Positions 44,376-53,773 of a stretch of DNA of 64,000 nt are shown one piece after another (the first letter of the stretch is position 1; each line of letters starts with the position of its first letter). The DNA lies in NCBI RefSeq assembly GCF_934309415.1, contig NZ_CAKRDI010000009.1:1-64000 (forward strand), given 5' to 3'. The DNA is from an uncultured Mediterraneibacter sp. Lineage in GTDB: Bacteria; Bacillota; Clostridia; Lachnospirales; Lachnospiraceae. A program made the translations under genes and the position numbers. Below the pieces are notes generated by a model. It was not told the DNA's origin. It searched no databases and saw only the letters and a list, made by a program, of their open reading frames with translations.

Positions 44376-45515
44376 ATGTTATACACGATACCAGATTATT
44401 ATTATGAATTTACCTGTATTGCGGGAAAATGTGAAGATACATGCTGTGCCGGATGGCAGATTGTTGCAGATGAGGCAGCCTTGGAGAAATATAAAAGAGT
44501 GATCGGACCATTCAGGCGGAGGTTAAAGAACTCGATCAATTGGGAAGAAGGTACATTTAAGCAGGAGAAGGACAGGCGTTGTACCTTCTTAAATGACGAG
44601 AACCTCTGTGATATGTATACGGCACTTGGTGAGAGAAGTCTGTGCAGAACCTGTACCATGTATCCGAGACATATGGAAGAGTTTGAAGATGTGCGTGAGA
44701 TTACGCTTTCAGTATCCTGTCCGGAAGTGGCAAGAATCCTGATGAATAAGAAAGAGTCGGTACAGTTTCTGACGCATGAAAATAATGAGGAAGAAGAATA
44801 CGGGGATTTTGATCCGTTTCTGTATTCAAAACTGGTGGATGCAAGAGATGTGATGATTGATATCCTTCAGGACAGAAGGAAAGAACTGAAGCTGCGAGTG
44901 GGCCTGGTGTGGGGAATCGCACATGACATGCAGGAATGTATTGATCAGGAAGATATATTTTCCATTGATGATGTGTTTGAAAAATATCAGATGGAAGAAG
45001 AGATTCAGCATGTAAAAGAAAAATTGTCGGAAGAAGAGGATTTTTCTTTTATAGCGAAGATGTTCAGAAATCAATATTTGATGGAACATCTAAGAGATGA
45101 CTGGGAAGCCCGTCTTCAGGAATCAGAGAGAATCCTGTATGGAAATGGAACGGAAGAAACCTCTCAAAAACAGGAGATGGATAAAAAACACTATCTGAAA
45201 AACAGACAAGAATTTCATGCATGGCTGAAAGAGAACATGCCGGAATCCGAAATTCAGTATGAACAGTTGCTGGTCTATTTTATCAGCACGTATTTCTGCG
45301 GAGCGGTGTATGACGGTGAAGCAGAATCTAAGATGCAGATGGCGGTGGTCAGTGTACTTTTGATTCACGAACTTCTGATGGCACAGTGGCTGAAACAGGA
45401 GAAAGAGCTGGAGATGGAGAATGTAGTAGAGACAGTGTATCGTTATTCCAGAGAACTGGAACATTCGGATCCGAATCTGGATTTGATGGAAAGATTGATG
45501 AATGAGATTGGATGA
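44376..45515 (+). CDS. FliB-family protein (flagellin lysine N-methylase-like)
   Basis: A 379-residue protein with an N-terminal cysteine cluster (FTCIAGKCEDTCCAGWQI ... RRCTFL ... CDMY ... SLCRTCTMYPR) that probably binds an Fe-S cluster, and a helical C-terminus, the layout of FliB. Start ATG 44376 is chosen because GTGAGGAG lies just upstream; the frame is open further 5' through repeat DNA. FliB methylates flagellin lysines in enterobacteria, but no flagellar gene is in this window, so a different substrate is possible. Confidence 0.85.
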   Translation: MLYTIPDYYYEFTCIAGKCEDTCCAGWQIVADEAALEKYKRVIGPFRRRLKNSINWEEGTFKQEKDRRCTFLNDENLCDMYTALGERSLCRTCTMYPRHMEEFEDVREITLSVSCPEVARILMNKKESVQFLTHENNEEEEYGDFDPFLYSKLVDARDVMIDILQDRRKELKLRVGLVWGIAHDMQECIDQEDIFSIDDVFEKYQMEEEIQHVKEKLSEEEDFSFIAKMFRNQYLMEHLRDDWEARLQESERILYGNGTEETSQKQEMDKKHYLKNRQEFHAWLKENMPESEIQYEQLLVYFISTYFCGAVYDGEAESKMQMAVVSVLLIHELLMAQWLKQEKELEMENVVETVYRYSRELEHSDPNLDLMERLMNEIG

Positions 45516-45665
45516 GCCATAAAAGGGAAAGTGGAATAACAGTAACCTATTTTCTATCACCACCTTCTTCCGCAGTTTCCCTTCAAATACAATCTGATTC
45601 TTTTATACCATTGACCGTTGAAAGTAGCGGTATTGTTCTATTATTAAGATTTCATCATTGCTGAA

Positions 45666-46466
45666 TTAACTTTCTTTATCGTCAAATATCTTTTTAAAAT
45701 AAGACATGTTTTCTTTGGCAGTCTTTTCCCGTTTGTTTTCACCGTCCACTAAGATCGGTGTACACTGCTCCAGAATCCGGTCATAGATTCTTCTCTTATC
45801 AATATTAGGTTCTCCTTTTATCTCTCTCAGAGGAAGATTTGTTGTCGTAATCAATGGTTTTCCAGAGCGATATCTGTGATCAATTACGTCAAATATAATT
45901 CCAAGTGCATATTCACTGCTTCTTTCAAGACCAAGCTCATCAATGATTAATAATGAACAGCGAGAGAGTTCATTCATATATTCTGTCTTATTTTCGGCTC
46001 TGAACATTGTATCGACAATCGTATTAAAGTTTGTCATTTTTACAGTGACTTTTCTTTCCAAAAGGGCATTAGCAATGCAGGCCACCGCATAACTTTTGCC
46101 TGTTCCTAATGGTCCCCAGAACAAAAGTCCCTTGGATTTCTGTTTCATTTTATCCCAGTTATCAACGTATTTTTTTGCTTTATCTATAACAGGGGTTATC
46201 TCTTCTGCGTTCGCAAAGGTACAGTTTTTCATTGCAGCTTCATCAAAACAATTTCTTCTGTTTCTAGCAATTTGTACTCTGCGTTCTTTTTCTTCTTGTT
46301 CAGCCTTTTTCATCGCATTTGCATCCCTTTCACAGGCACACTGCCGATAACGGAGCCTGACTCCTAATAGATTATTTTCTGGTAACCATGCTTGCTTAGG
46401 TTCCTTGCAAACAGAACAATATACCAGACCATCTTCACCTATAAATATTTTTTCTTTATCCATCAT
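45666..46466 (-). CDS. DnaC-like helicase-loader ATPase of a mobile element
   Basis: A 266-residue AAA+ protein: an N-terminal zinc-finger-like segment (CSVCKEPK ... CAC), Walker A WGPLGTGKSYA (~120), Walker B LLIIDELGLE (~175), sensor region TTTNLPL. It loads a replicative helicase at the element's origin. Start at 46466 overlaps the upstream repA stop (ATGA) and has AAGGAGAG upstream; the frame is open for seven more codons. The pair repA-dnaC is typical of Tn916/ICE-like elements of Clostridia. Confidence 0.9.
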   Translation of the reverse strand: MMDKEKIFIGEDGLVYCSVCKEPKQAWLPENNLLGVRLRYRQCACERDANAMKKAEQEEKERRVQIARNRRNCFDEAAMKNCTFANAEEITPVIDKAKKYVDNWDKMKQKSKGLLFWGPLGTGKSYAVACIANALLERKVTVKMTNFNTIVDTMFRAENKTEYMNELSRCSLLIIDELGLERSSEYALGIIFDVIDHRYRSGKPLITTTNLPLREIKGEPNIDKRRIYDRILEQCTPILVDGENKREKTAKENMSYFKKIFDDKES

Positions 46467-46981
46467 AAACTCTCTCCTTCCTGACATTCATAGTTCAGCT
46501 CTTTATTACTAATGTTATTTTTGTTTATTATTACTTTATTAGGCGTCGACTTTTTGACCCTCATGGAGCCAGTATTCTGGCTATGCAGTGGTTGTTTATA
46601 TGACCGTCCATTTTCTAACTGGGTTGAATTTCTGTCCTTCTGATAAATCTCTTCTGCAGGAATCTTTATATACAAGTGGTTTGGCTTAGAAAACCCACCA
46701 GATCTTCTTACCAGTAGTCCGGCTTCGTCCAATTCCTTTAATGCAGTTTTTATGGATGACCTACATTTCCCTATATGTTTTATTAATTCCGTAATCGGAT
46801 AGATCACATAAATCCGGCCATTTTCATCCAACCAGTCATTCATTTTTGAGAGTCGTGCCCGGTCATACAGCAGCATATACACCACTTTCCCGTTCTGTGA
46901 AATCGGATACTTCAACAGGAACTTAGGGAACTGAAAGTATGCAACCGAAATTTCTTCCTTGGTTATGTATTTATAATTCAA
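46463..46981 (-). CDS. Replication initiator A (RepA) N-terminal-domain protein
   Basis: A 172-residue winged-helix initiator-like protein with the typical start YFQFPKFLLKYPISQNGKVV, then YMLLYDRARLSKMNDWLDENG and CRSSIKTALKELDEAGLLVR. A variable polar tail follows. It is the usual partner of the DnaC-like gene downstream and marks a conjugative or mobilisable element. Confidence 0.9.
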   Translation of the reverse strand: MNYKYITKEEISVAYFQFPKFLLKYPISQNGKVVYMLLYDRARLSKMNDWLDENGRIYVIYPITELIKHIGKCRSSIKTALKELDEAGLLVRRSGGFSKPNHLYIKIPAEEIYQKDRNSTQLENGRSYKQPLHSQNTGSMRVKKSTPNKVIINKNNISNKELNYECQEGESL

Positions 46982-47539
46982 TTTTTCACCTCATTTCGAC
47001 TTTTTGATATTGACATATAGGTTTAAGGCCTTCATATGTAGAAACGTTTTAGGGGGCTTATACAACCATTTGACTCAATTTTTTTATTTTTACTAGAAAA
47101 TTATTGCTTTTAACTATAAATAGCTGTTTTCCAAAAAAGGAACGAAGTTAATTAAAGACAATCCAATCATTTTAAGTTATTTTCGATGGTCGTTTTTTTG
47201 CCTTACATATACAAAAGACGAACGGGCAAAAAAATAGAACATATAGTTTCCATACGCTCTATCTCATATTTCATATTAAATTTTTAAATTCTACAAACTT
47301 GAAGTTTCTCACTTTTTCATCTTCGGAGCAATAAGCAGCACTACTGTCACAAGAAAATATACACCATACGCTTTCTATGTTTTTCTCCTGAACAAGTAAT
47401 AACCCCCTTTTCTTCTGCTGTTAATAATATGTGGGCGAGAAGACTTAATAAAGGTGCAGTTTTCGATTTGTTTGATAGAGCAATAGTTGCAATTTACTTT
47501 ACAATTATTTATAATCTCATCTTTGACAGTTAATTAGTT
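46982..47539. other. AT-rich gene-free region with possible gene remnant
   Basis: No intact gene. TTTTTTTGCC (47194) and GGGCAAAAAAAT (47224-47235) form a terminator-like hairpin. At about 47424-47530 the plus strand reads as a 30-codon open stretch beginning MWARRLNKGAVFDLFDRAI and ending in a stop; it could be the last part of a broken element gene but I do not recognise it. An origin of transfer could be here but no specific signal is defensible. Confidence 0.4.
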
Positions 47540-47587
47540 AAAAAAGTGCCACAATCCCTGTAAATGCAAGGGGTGTGGCACTTTTTT
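47540..47587. terminator. Hairpin at the end of the IS1634-like element
   Basis: A perfect 14-bp stem (AAAAAAGTGCCACA / TGTGGCACTTTTTT) with a partly paired CCCTG/CAAGGGG loop. It lies 26 bases past the transposase stop and would block transcription both ways. Confidence 0.8.
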
Positions 47588-47613
47588 CTGCATACACGAA
47601 ATATAGTAATATT

Positions 47614-48638
47614 TTATCTCCGCTTACTTTTTTTCTGAATTTCTTTCATTTTCCGTTTTGTTATGAATTGATAGTCCGTTTTGAATCCACAGATTTCATG
47701 GAGATCATCAGTGATTTCTTGACGTTCATATACCGGCATAAAGCCCTGTTCTTCTATGTCCGCAAATTTTATATCCTTTAAAGTATGAAGTAATTGTTCT
47801 GTAGTATAAGTTCCTTTCAGAGAGCGATTTAATAACCGAAAATGTAACAGAGCAAGAAAGCAGGTAAGGAAATGAGCTTTAATCCGATTTTCACGGTTTA
47901 AATAAACGGGGCTAGCTTCAAAGTCTGATTTCATAGCTCTGAAACAGTCTTCAATCTGCCATCTTCCTGTTCGATTTCAAAGTAGTAGTTTGTACAATCA
48001 TAATAAAGAATCCGATCCATTCTGTTACCGAGAAAAAAGCTGTTTTTATAAACTTCCGATTGAATAAAATCCATTTCAGAAGCAAGAACAGAAAGAGCCC
48101 GATATACATCATGAAGTTCATAAGTTGGAGGCTCAAGGAACTGTTTTGCTGCTCGGAAGGAAGACCTTTTGCTGGAAGGTTCCAGAACCCTTGTATAAAT
48201 TAAATCAGATAAAATCGCATTAAGATCATACTCGAATTTATGTCGGCTTTTGATTTTTCGGCAGACAGAATCGAGCTTAAGTCCATAGTAAATCGACTGA
48301 AGAAAAAGATATCCGCCAGAAAAAAGTTTCTGCTTATTATAGTCCAGGAGTCTGTTGGAATGAAATGGGATCATGACAGTAGCATCCTCTTTTTCACTTT
48401 TATATTTCAGTGTTTCAAGACGAGCCTGTTCATTTGCCCATTCAACAACTCCGTCACGATCCGTGTGGAGCTGCGCTGATAATTCAGCTAACGTACCTAA
48501 TTTTCGTATGGTTTTGGAAGTACTTTTCCCATTGGCATTTGTATAGGACTGAGTGATGTAAAAGGACTCAGAATTTTTTGATTTTGATGTTGTTATACGC
48601 ACAATAATCAACTCTGTCACTATTATACTATATATCAC
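47614..48638 (-). pseudogene. IS1634-family (DDE) transposase with large internal deletion
   Basis: The N-terminal part (TSKSKNSESFYITQSYTNAN through LYYDCTNYYFEIEQEDG) and the C-terminal part (GRWQIEDCFRAMKSDFEASP to the end) are both present but directly joined out of frame near 47957-47967. Full-length relatives have roughly 230-300 more residues between them, including catalytic residues. The junction sequence GGAAGATGG fits both sides, which suggests deletion between short direct repeats. The intended start is probably GTG 48602. The element cannot move by itself. Confidence 0.88.
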
Positions 48639-48865
48639 TAAATATTACTATATAATAAAAATTTGACAAAAAATAAGCCTATTTCAAGGCTTTGCAGTAC
48701 TTTTTTGGATTTCAATGTGTCAAACTCTCGTGGATACAAGAAGCATGCTACAGTCAGTAAAGATCTGGGTTGAACAAGTTGCGGAAAATAGAGGGGTATA
48801 TTATAATAAAATAAAGAATGAGAGCTTGGAACTGAGAGTCCGAGGGAAAGCGAGGACCTCTTTAC

Positions 48866-50491
48866 GTGAAACGAAACACTAGACAATTATGCTTGATGAT
48901 TCTTGTTTTTGGGATTATTGCAGTAGCATATGCTTGCCGGCTTCTTGCTATGTATGACATTGGCGGAAGCAATCTAAGTTATGTACGTGCTGCATTATAC
49001 CTGTTGTTGTTTGGCTTGTGGGGATATTCCCTGGATCAGCGTATCATTCAGAAGCCGGTATTGCATTGTCTTCGTCTGATGGCCGCCTTGATACTGATAT
49101 GGATGATACTTCGGACATTTAAATATGAGATCGTTACCGATCTGACGGTAGCACGTTATCTGTGGTATCTGTATTACCTTCCAATGCTGTTTATTCCGCT
49201 CCTTGGGGTGTATATTGCCATATATATGGGAAAGCCAGAGTCTTACCAGCTGCCTGCGAAGAGCCAGATACTGGCAGTGATTCCTACGCTGTTATTTCTG
49301 GCAGTGATTACAAATGACTTGCATCAACAGGTATTTGTCTTCAAAAGCGGGATTCCGGGAGTGCCTGATAACAAGGTGTATTCTCATCGCCTACTATATT
49401 TTGCCTGTCTTGGATGGATGGTTGTTTGCATGTTGTTTACCATCATTCATTTATTACGGCAAAGTCGCATTCCAGGAATTGGCAGAAGGAGAATGATGCC
49501 ATTTATACTAGGTTGCGTCATGTTTTTGTACGGATTACTGTATCTGGTGGATTTTCCAAAGGTACGTTTTATGTTTGGCGATATGAATGTTATGTATTGT
49601 CTGTTGTATGCAGCGATTTATGAAAGCTGTATCCATTGCAAGATGATACAGTCCAATACCGGGTATGTTGGGCTATTTGAGGCAACAACACTGGTGTTCT
49701 GTATTGTGGACCGGAATGGTCATGTGCTGCTTCGCTCTAAGGCGGCAGGAGAGGACATGGTCTGTCCACAGGAGGGACAAACGATGATAAGCCCGGATGG
49801 CATGCGTATTTCTTCGGCACCGCTCAAGGTCGGTTATACGGTCTGGGGGGATAATGTCCGTCAGTTGATGGAACTTCGTACCAAACTGAATGAAAATAAA
49901 GTCAAAATGGAAACCAACAAAAAGAAATTGCAGAATGCCTATCTTGTACAGAAAGAGTTGTACGAGCTGGCTGAGAAGAACCGGATTTATGACGAACTGG
50001 AGGCAAAGCATGGAAAGCAGACAGACCGAATATGTGAACTGCTGGATTTATGTAAGGGAGCTGCGTCGGATGAAATACATACTTATATGAAAGAAATCTT
50101 GTTGATCGGTACTTATATTAAGCGCAGTGCGAATTTGTATTTTCTGGGTCAGGAATATGAATTTCTGCCGCAGCAGGAAATCAGACTGACTTTTGACGAG
50201 GCGGTACGTGCACTGAATGCCTGTGGAACGGAATGTGGTGTCGCATATCAGATGACAAGACCAATGCGGACATCTGAGGTTACACGTCTGTTAGAATTGG
50301 TGAAAATAGTAGTGGGAATGACAAGAGGCGGATTATACTCTCTTTTTATCTCTCTTGCGGACGAAGAGATGAATCTGTCAGTGGAATGTGCGTCAGATTT
50401 GTCAGAGGTGGCTTCTTCCAATGTGACAGTTTGTATGGAGGAGGGGTTGTGGCTCATCCGTACACAGATAGGAGGCGGGGAAGATGCGTAA
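48866..50491 (+). CDS. Seven-TM sensor protein without kinase domain
   Basis: A 541-residue protein: about seven or eight transmembrane helices in residues 1-260 in the pattern of the histidine-kinase 7TM input domain, then a PAS-like segment (LVFCIVDRNGHVLLRSKAAG), a coiled coil (residues ~330-385, LMELRTKLNENKVKMETNKK) and a C-terminal region that resembles a degenerate dimerisation/ATPase module but shows no H, N or G box. GTG start with GAGGAC upstream. Its stop overlaps the soluble kinase start by eight bases, so sensor and kinase halves are made together. Confidence 0.75.
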   Translation: MKRNTRQLCLMILVFGIIAVAYACRLLAMYDIGGSNLSYVRAALYLLLFGLWGYSLDQRIIQKPVLHCLRLMAALILIWMILRTFKYEIVTDLTVARYLWYLYYLPMLFIPLLGVYIAIYMGKPESYQLPAKSQILAVIPTLLFLAVITNDLHQQVFVFKSGIPGVPDNKVYSHRLLYFACLGWMVVCMLFTIIHLLRQSRIPGIGRRRMMPFILGCVMFLYGLLYLVDFPKVRFMFGDMNVMYCLLYAAIYESCIHCKMIQSNTGYVGLFEATTLVFCIVDRNGHVLLRSKAAGEDMVCPQEGQTMISPDGMRISSAPLKVGYTVWGDNVRQLMELRTKLNENKVKMETNKKKLQNAYLVQKELYELAEKNRIYDELEAKHGKQTDRICELLDLCKGAASDEIHTYMKEILLIGTYIKRSANLYFLGQEYEFLPQQEIRLTFDEAVRALNACGTECGVAYQMTRPMRTSEVTRLLELVKIVVGMTRGGLYSLFISLADEEMNLSVECASDLSEVASSNVTVCMEEGLWLIRTQIGGGEDA

Positions 50492-51428
50492 ATGGAAACA
50501 GTTGGGTTTCAATGTAATTAAAGATAGTTTCGATCAGCTTCCGACAGCAGTGTGTTTCTTTGACCCTTTTGGGCGGATTGTGCTTTGTAATCGACAGATG
50601 TATCGGTTGAGTCAGCATTTGTTTCAGCGTGATATGCAGTATCTGGGTGAAGTAGAGGAGGCACTTGCTTCACCGCCAGATGGTGTGAAAAAGCTTTCAG
50701 ATATGGAACATACCTATTGGTTTCCAGATAAGACGGTGTGGCAGTTTGAACGGACAATGGTAACGGATCAGTCGGGGGAAACCTATATACAGATCACTGC
50801 TGCAGAAGTGACAGAATTGCACCGGGTATTGGTACAGCTTGCGGATGATAACCGTAAGCTGGATGAAGATGCAAGAGAACTACATGAGCTTTCGAAAAAT
50901 GTTGAGGCAGTAGCGAAGGAAAAGGAGAGACTCGACGCAAAATCTGCCATGCATGACAGCTTGGCTGCGTGTATTACTGTGACAAAGCAATATCTTGCCG
51001 GAGAGCTTACCGGAATTCATGTAGATTCGGTGTTGCAGGAATGGGAAAAAAGTATAGCCTTCCGGGAGATGGCACTTTTATCTGCAAAAGAAAAGTTATT
51101 TCACGATGCAGAGCGTAGTGGTGTGACAGTACAGATGAAAGGAGAAGAGCCAAAGGGCTGTGCAGCGGATTTGATGTATGCGGCAATGCAGGTCTGCCTG
51201 AATAATGCGGTACAATACGCACAGGCAACGGAACTTTCTATAAATATTTGGGAAAATACAGGTAGCTATACGGTAATGATCAGTAATGATGGGAAGTCTC
51301 CTGAGAAGGTCATTATAGAAGGCGGAGGTCTTACCAATCTGCGCCACCGAATTGAAACGGCAGGAGGTACGATGATCGTACAGAGTTTACCGGACTTTTC
51401 TTTGGTAATAGATATACCAAAGAAATAA
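50484..51428 (+). CDS. Soluble sensor histidine kinase (NarL/DesK-like catalytic core)
   Basis: A 314-residue cytoplasmic kinase. A PAS-like N-terminus (AVCFFDPFGRIVLCNRQMYR, then YWFPDKTVWQFERT), a coiled coil at 115-155, an H-box with the phospho-histidine at about 157 (AKSAMHDSLAACI) and an ATPase with N-box LNNAVQYAQATEL (~240) and G-box GGGLTNLRHRIE (~280). No membrane segment: membrane input probably comes from the overlapping upstream 7-TM protein. Downstream partner is the LuxR-type regulator at 51449. Confidence 0.88.
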   Translation: MRKWKQLGFNVIKDSFDQLPTAVCFFDPFGRIVLCNRQMYRLSQHLFQRDMQYLGEVEEALASPPDGVKKLSDMEHTYWFPDKTVWQFERTMVTDQSGETYIQITAAEVTELHRVLVQLADDNRKLDEDARELHELSKNVEAVAKEKERLDAKSAMHDSLAACITVTKQYLAGELTGIHVDSVLQEWEKSIAFREMALLSAKEKLFHDAERSGVTVQMKGEEPKGCAADLMYAAMQVCLNNAVQYAQATELSINIWENTGSYTVMISNDGKSPEKVIIEGGGLTNLRHRIETAGGTMIVQSLPDFSLVIDIPKK

Positions 51429-51448
51429 CATCCGAGAAAGGGGGCTAA

Positions 51449-52102
51449 ATGGCTGTGAAAAAGATACTAATTGTTGAGGATCAGGCACTTGTCCGTATGT
51501 ATCTGTGTTCTTGCGTGGAAAAAAGCAAGGAATGCGAAGTGGTGGGGACGTTGACTCGTGCCGATGCAGCACTCCAGAGATGTGGTGAGGGACATATCGA
51601 CCTTATCTTGATGGATATCTGTACGGAAAATGACTCCGATGGTCTGACAGCAGCAGAAGCAATCAAGAAGTTCAACCCTCGGATTAAAATTGTGATGGTC
51701 ACCTCGATGTTAGAAGGACGTTTTTTGGACCGGGCAAGAAGAATAGGAGCGGACAGTTTCTGGTACAAGGATTCCCCTTCCAGTGATCTGATTGGTGTGA
51801 TCGAAGGTACCCTTCAGGGCAAGCAGTTTTGGCCAGACAGTGTGCCAACAGTACAGCTTGGAAATGTGCTTTCTTGTAATTTGTCGGATCAAGAGATGGA
51901 AACCCTGCGTTTGTTGTGTGAGGGCAAGACGAATGCAGAGATTGCAGCCAGTCTTCATGTGGCAGAATCATCGGTACGGACGTATATTAACCGTATGTTG
52001 GAGAAGACTGGATATCCGAACCGCAATCGTCTGATGGTGGCAGCAGTCAGCAAGCGCCTGGTTGTGCCTGGTAATCAGCTTGATACAAAAAAATGCGAGT
52101 AA
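51449..52102 (+). CDS. LuxR/NarL-type response regulator
   Basis: A 217-residue regulator: receiver domain with acidic pocket (IVEDQ), phospho-acceptor D56 in LILMDIC, then a C-terminal LuxR helix-turn-helix (SDQEMETLRLLCEGKTNAEI, AASLHVAESSVRTYINRMLE). It is the cognate output of the kinase at 50484 and likely controls the genes from 52354 on. GAGAAAGGGGG precedes the ATG. Confidence 0.93.
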   Translation: MAVKKILIVEDQALVRMYLCSCVEKSKECEVVGTLTRADAALQRCGEGHIDLILMDICTENDSDGLTAAEAIKKFNPRIKIVMVTSMLEGRFLDRARRIGADSFWYKDSPSSDLIGVIEGTLQGKQFWPDSVPTVQLGNVLSCNLSDQEMETLRLLCEGKTNAEIAASLHVAESSVRTYINRMLEKTGYPNRNRLMVAAVSKRLVVPGNQLDTKKCE

Positions 52103-52353
52103 ATTACATACAATGATGAAAAAAGGCATTAACATAAGTTGATGTCTTTTTTTGACGATGCAGAATAAGTGTTACAGAAAAATGTCTTGTCTAAAACACG
52201 GAAATACTGGAAAATCTGTCAATTTTGGGTGCATTAATAAATTTGTCCACACTTTTGAGGACAGACAAAATCGTAATTGTTCGCTAAAATAATACCAAGA
52301 AATAAGATGTCACACACACATTGGATATATCGCTAAAGAAAGGGGATGGTTTG

Positions 52354-52737
52354 ATGCGAAAAATAGTGGTGGATATGCAGAATTTTCTGTTTGCCGACTC
52401 CGTAGCGACTGCCTTCAGGAGTTCGGACTATGATATTGATGTGATCCGTACAGAGTCTCCAAAAGATACCTTGGAATTATGTCAAGTGTACAAACCGTAT
52501 GTGCTTATGATGGAAGTAACCAGTTATACTCCTTGGCAACTCAGTGAGAGGCTGAAGCTCCGGGATAAGGTAAAGGCAGTGTGTACCGGTTGTAAAATTG
52601 CCCTTATCGTAGATTCTAATACTGAAAAACAGGCAGCAAAGGACATTCGGGATGCAAAGAAAAATGGTCTTATCGACCAGTTTTTCTACGGGTCGATGAC
52701 TGCCGAATATCTGATGGATCAGATTTATGCGATGTAA
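52354..52737 (+). CDS. Degenerate (pseudo-)receiver domain protein
   Basis: A 127-residue stand-alone CheY-like fold: KIVVDMQNFLFADSVATAF, YKPYVLMMEVTSYTPW, KIALIVDSNTEKQAAKDIRD. The phospho-acceptor aspartate is replaced by glutamate at about position 54, and the usual conserved lysine is not seen, so ordinary phosphorylation is not expected. ATG 52354 has AAAGGGGATGG ahead. A 250-base gap separates it from the response regulator. It may be a protein-interaction adaptor between the sensory and membrane genes. Confidence 0.7.
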   Translation: MRKIVVDMQNFLFADSVATAFRSSDYDIDVIRTESPKDTLELCQVYKPYVLMMEVTSYTPWQLSERLKLRDKVKAVCTGCKIALIVDSNTEKQAAKDIRDAKKNGLIDQFFYGSMTAEYLMDQIYAM

Positions 52738-52790
52738 GAAGGCCGACTCATTTGAGGCAAGGCAAACGTATTTACAAGGAGGAAGAGGAT

Positions 52791-53696
52791 ATGAAACAGT
52801 TCCCGTTACGATTAGGTGTGATGTTACTGCTTGTCAGCCTTGTGTGTGGATGTGGACTGAAAACAGGGAAAACGAATTCAGATCCAGATGGCAGCAAGCA
52901 TCAGAATGGTCAGCTTGTTACGATACCAGGTAATAATAAAATAGCAGATGACGATAAGGCAGAAGCGGAAGCATCGGAACTTTCGATATTGCAAAAGCAG
53001 ATTGGCCAGAACAGTTGTGGAGCAGGAGTGGCTCTTCTGGGATATGTAGACAGTGAACTGAGTATGACAGATTTATCCATTTATCTGGAGGCAAATGCAT
53101 TCGTAGAGACCTATCCATTCTTGTCTGATGCGGCTTATTTTATGACAGAGGGCCAGGAACTGTATGCAATCGTACCACCGAATGATAAGGGAAGGATTAC
53201 GATATATGCTTCTGAAATAACAGAAGAAGGGGAATACATAGATGAGAAAAGCACCCCGTTGTTTCAAGGCAAGCCAGGAGAAGTTCTTGTACTACGCTGT
53301 AACTTCAGTGAGATTTATTCCAATGTACTGATTTCTGTTACGGATGGTGGTAGCGCTATGGAATTCCGCCCGTCGATTTCTTTGAAAGATGGGCATTTGA
53401 CAGAGCTGGAAGGTGTTTATGATTTTACCGTATATGGGGATTTTTCAGAGGGTCAGTCGATAGAGATTGGATTAGAAATCCTGCAGGAGATCGATGAGGT
53501 CAGGCAGGGACTGGAACAAGGCATGAGCCTTATGTATATAGGCAATACAGACGAGATCGATGGAGGATGCTGTATGCTGTTTGCGCTGGGAACTGATAGT
53601 GACGAGCAGTTTGTACAGGAACAGCTTTATGGTGTCTGTGATAACCGGGTTTATGCTTATGATGTCATGGGGGATGCATGGAATATCATATATTAA
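52791..53696 (+). CDS. Unknown secreted lipoprotein
   Basis: A 301-residue predicted lipoprotein: signal peptide LGVMLLLVSLVCGCG with a lipobox near residue 19-21, then a polar linker and a beta-rich domain without recognisable motif. AAGGAGGAAGAGG precedes ATG 52791; the in-frame ATG 39 bases earlier overlaps that site and is rejected. Position between the signalling genes and the SPFH gene suggests it belongs to the same envelope system. Confidence 0.75.
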   Translation: MKQFPLRLGVMLLLVSLVCGCGLKTGKTNSDPDGSKHQNGQLVTIPGNNKIADDDKAEAEASELSILQKQIGQNSCGAGVALLGYVDSELSMTDLSIYLEANAFVETYPFLSDAAYFMTEGQELYAIVPPNDKGRITIYASEITEEGEYIDEKSTPLFQGKPGEVLVLRCNFSEIYSNVLISVTDGGSAMEFRPSISLKDGHLTELEGVYDFTVYGDFSEGQSIEIGLEILQEIDEVRQGLEQGMSLMYIGNTDEIDGGCCMLFALGTDSDEQFVQEQLYGVCDNRVYAYDVMGDAWNIIY

Positions 53697-53773
53697 AGTA
53701 TTATTTTTTGTGATCTGCCGGTAGAAACCGGACAACATAGAGAAGATCATTTTTTAGGAAAGGAGCAATTATT

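Noticed and set aside
46982..47539. oriT or plasmid-type replication origin near repA
   Set aside because: AT-rich with one terminator-like hairpin, but no iterons or nic-like motif that I could support.
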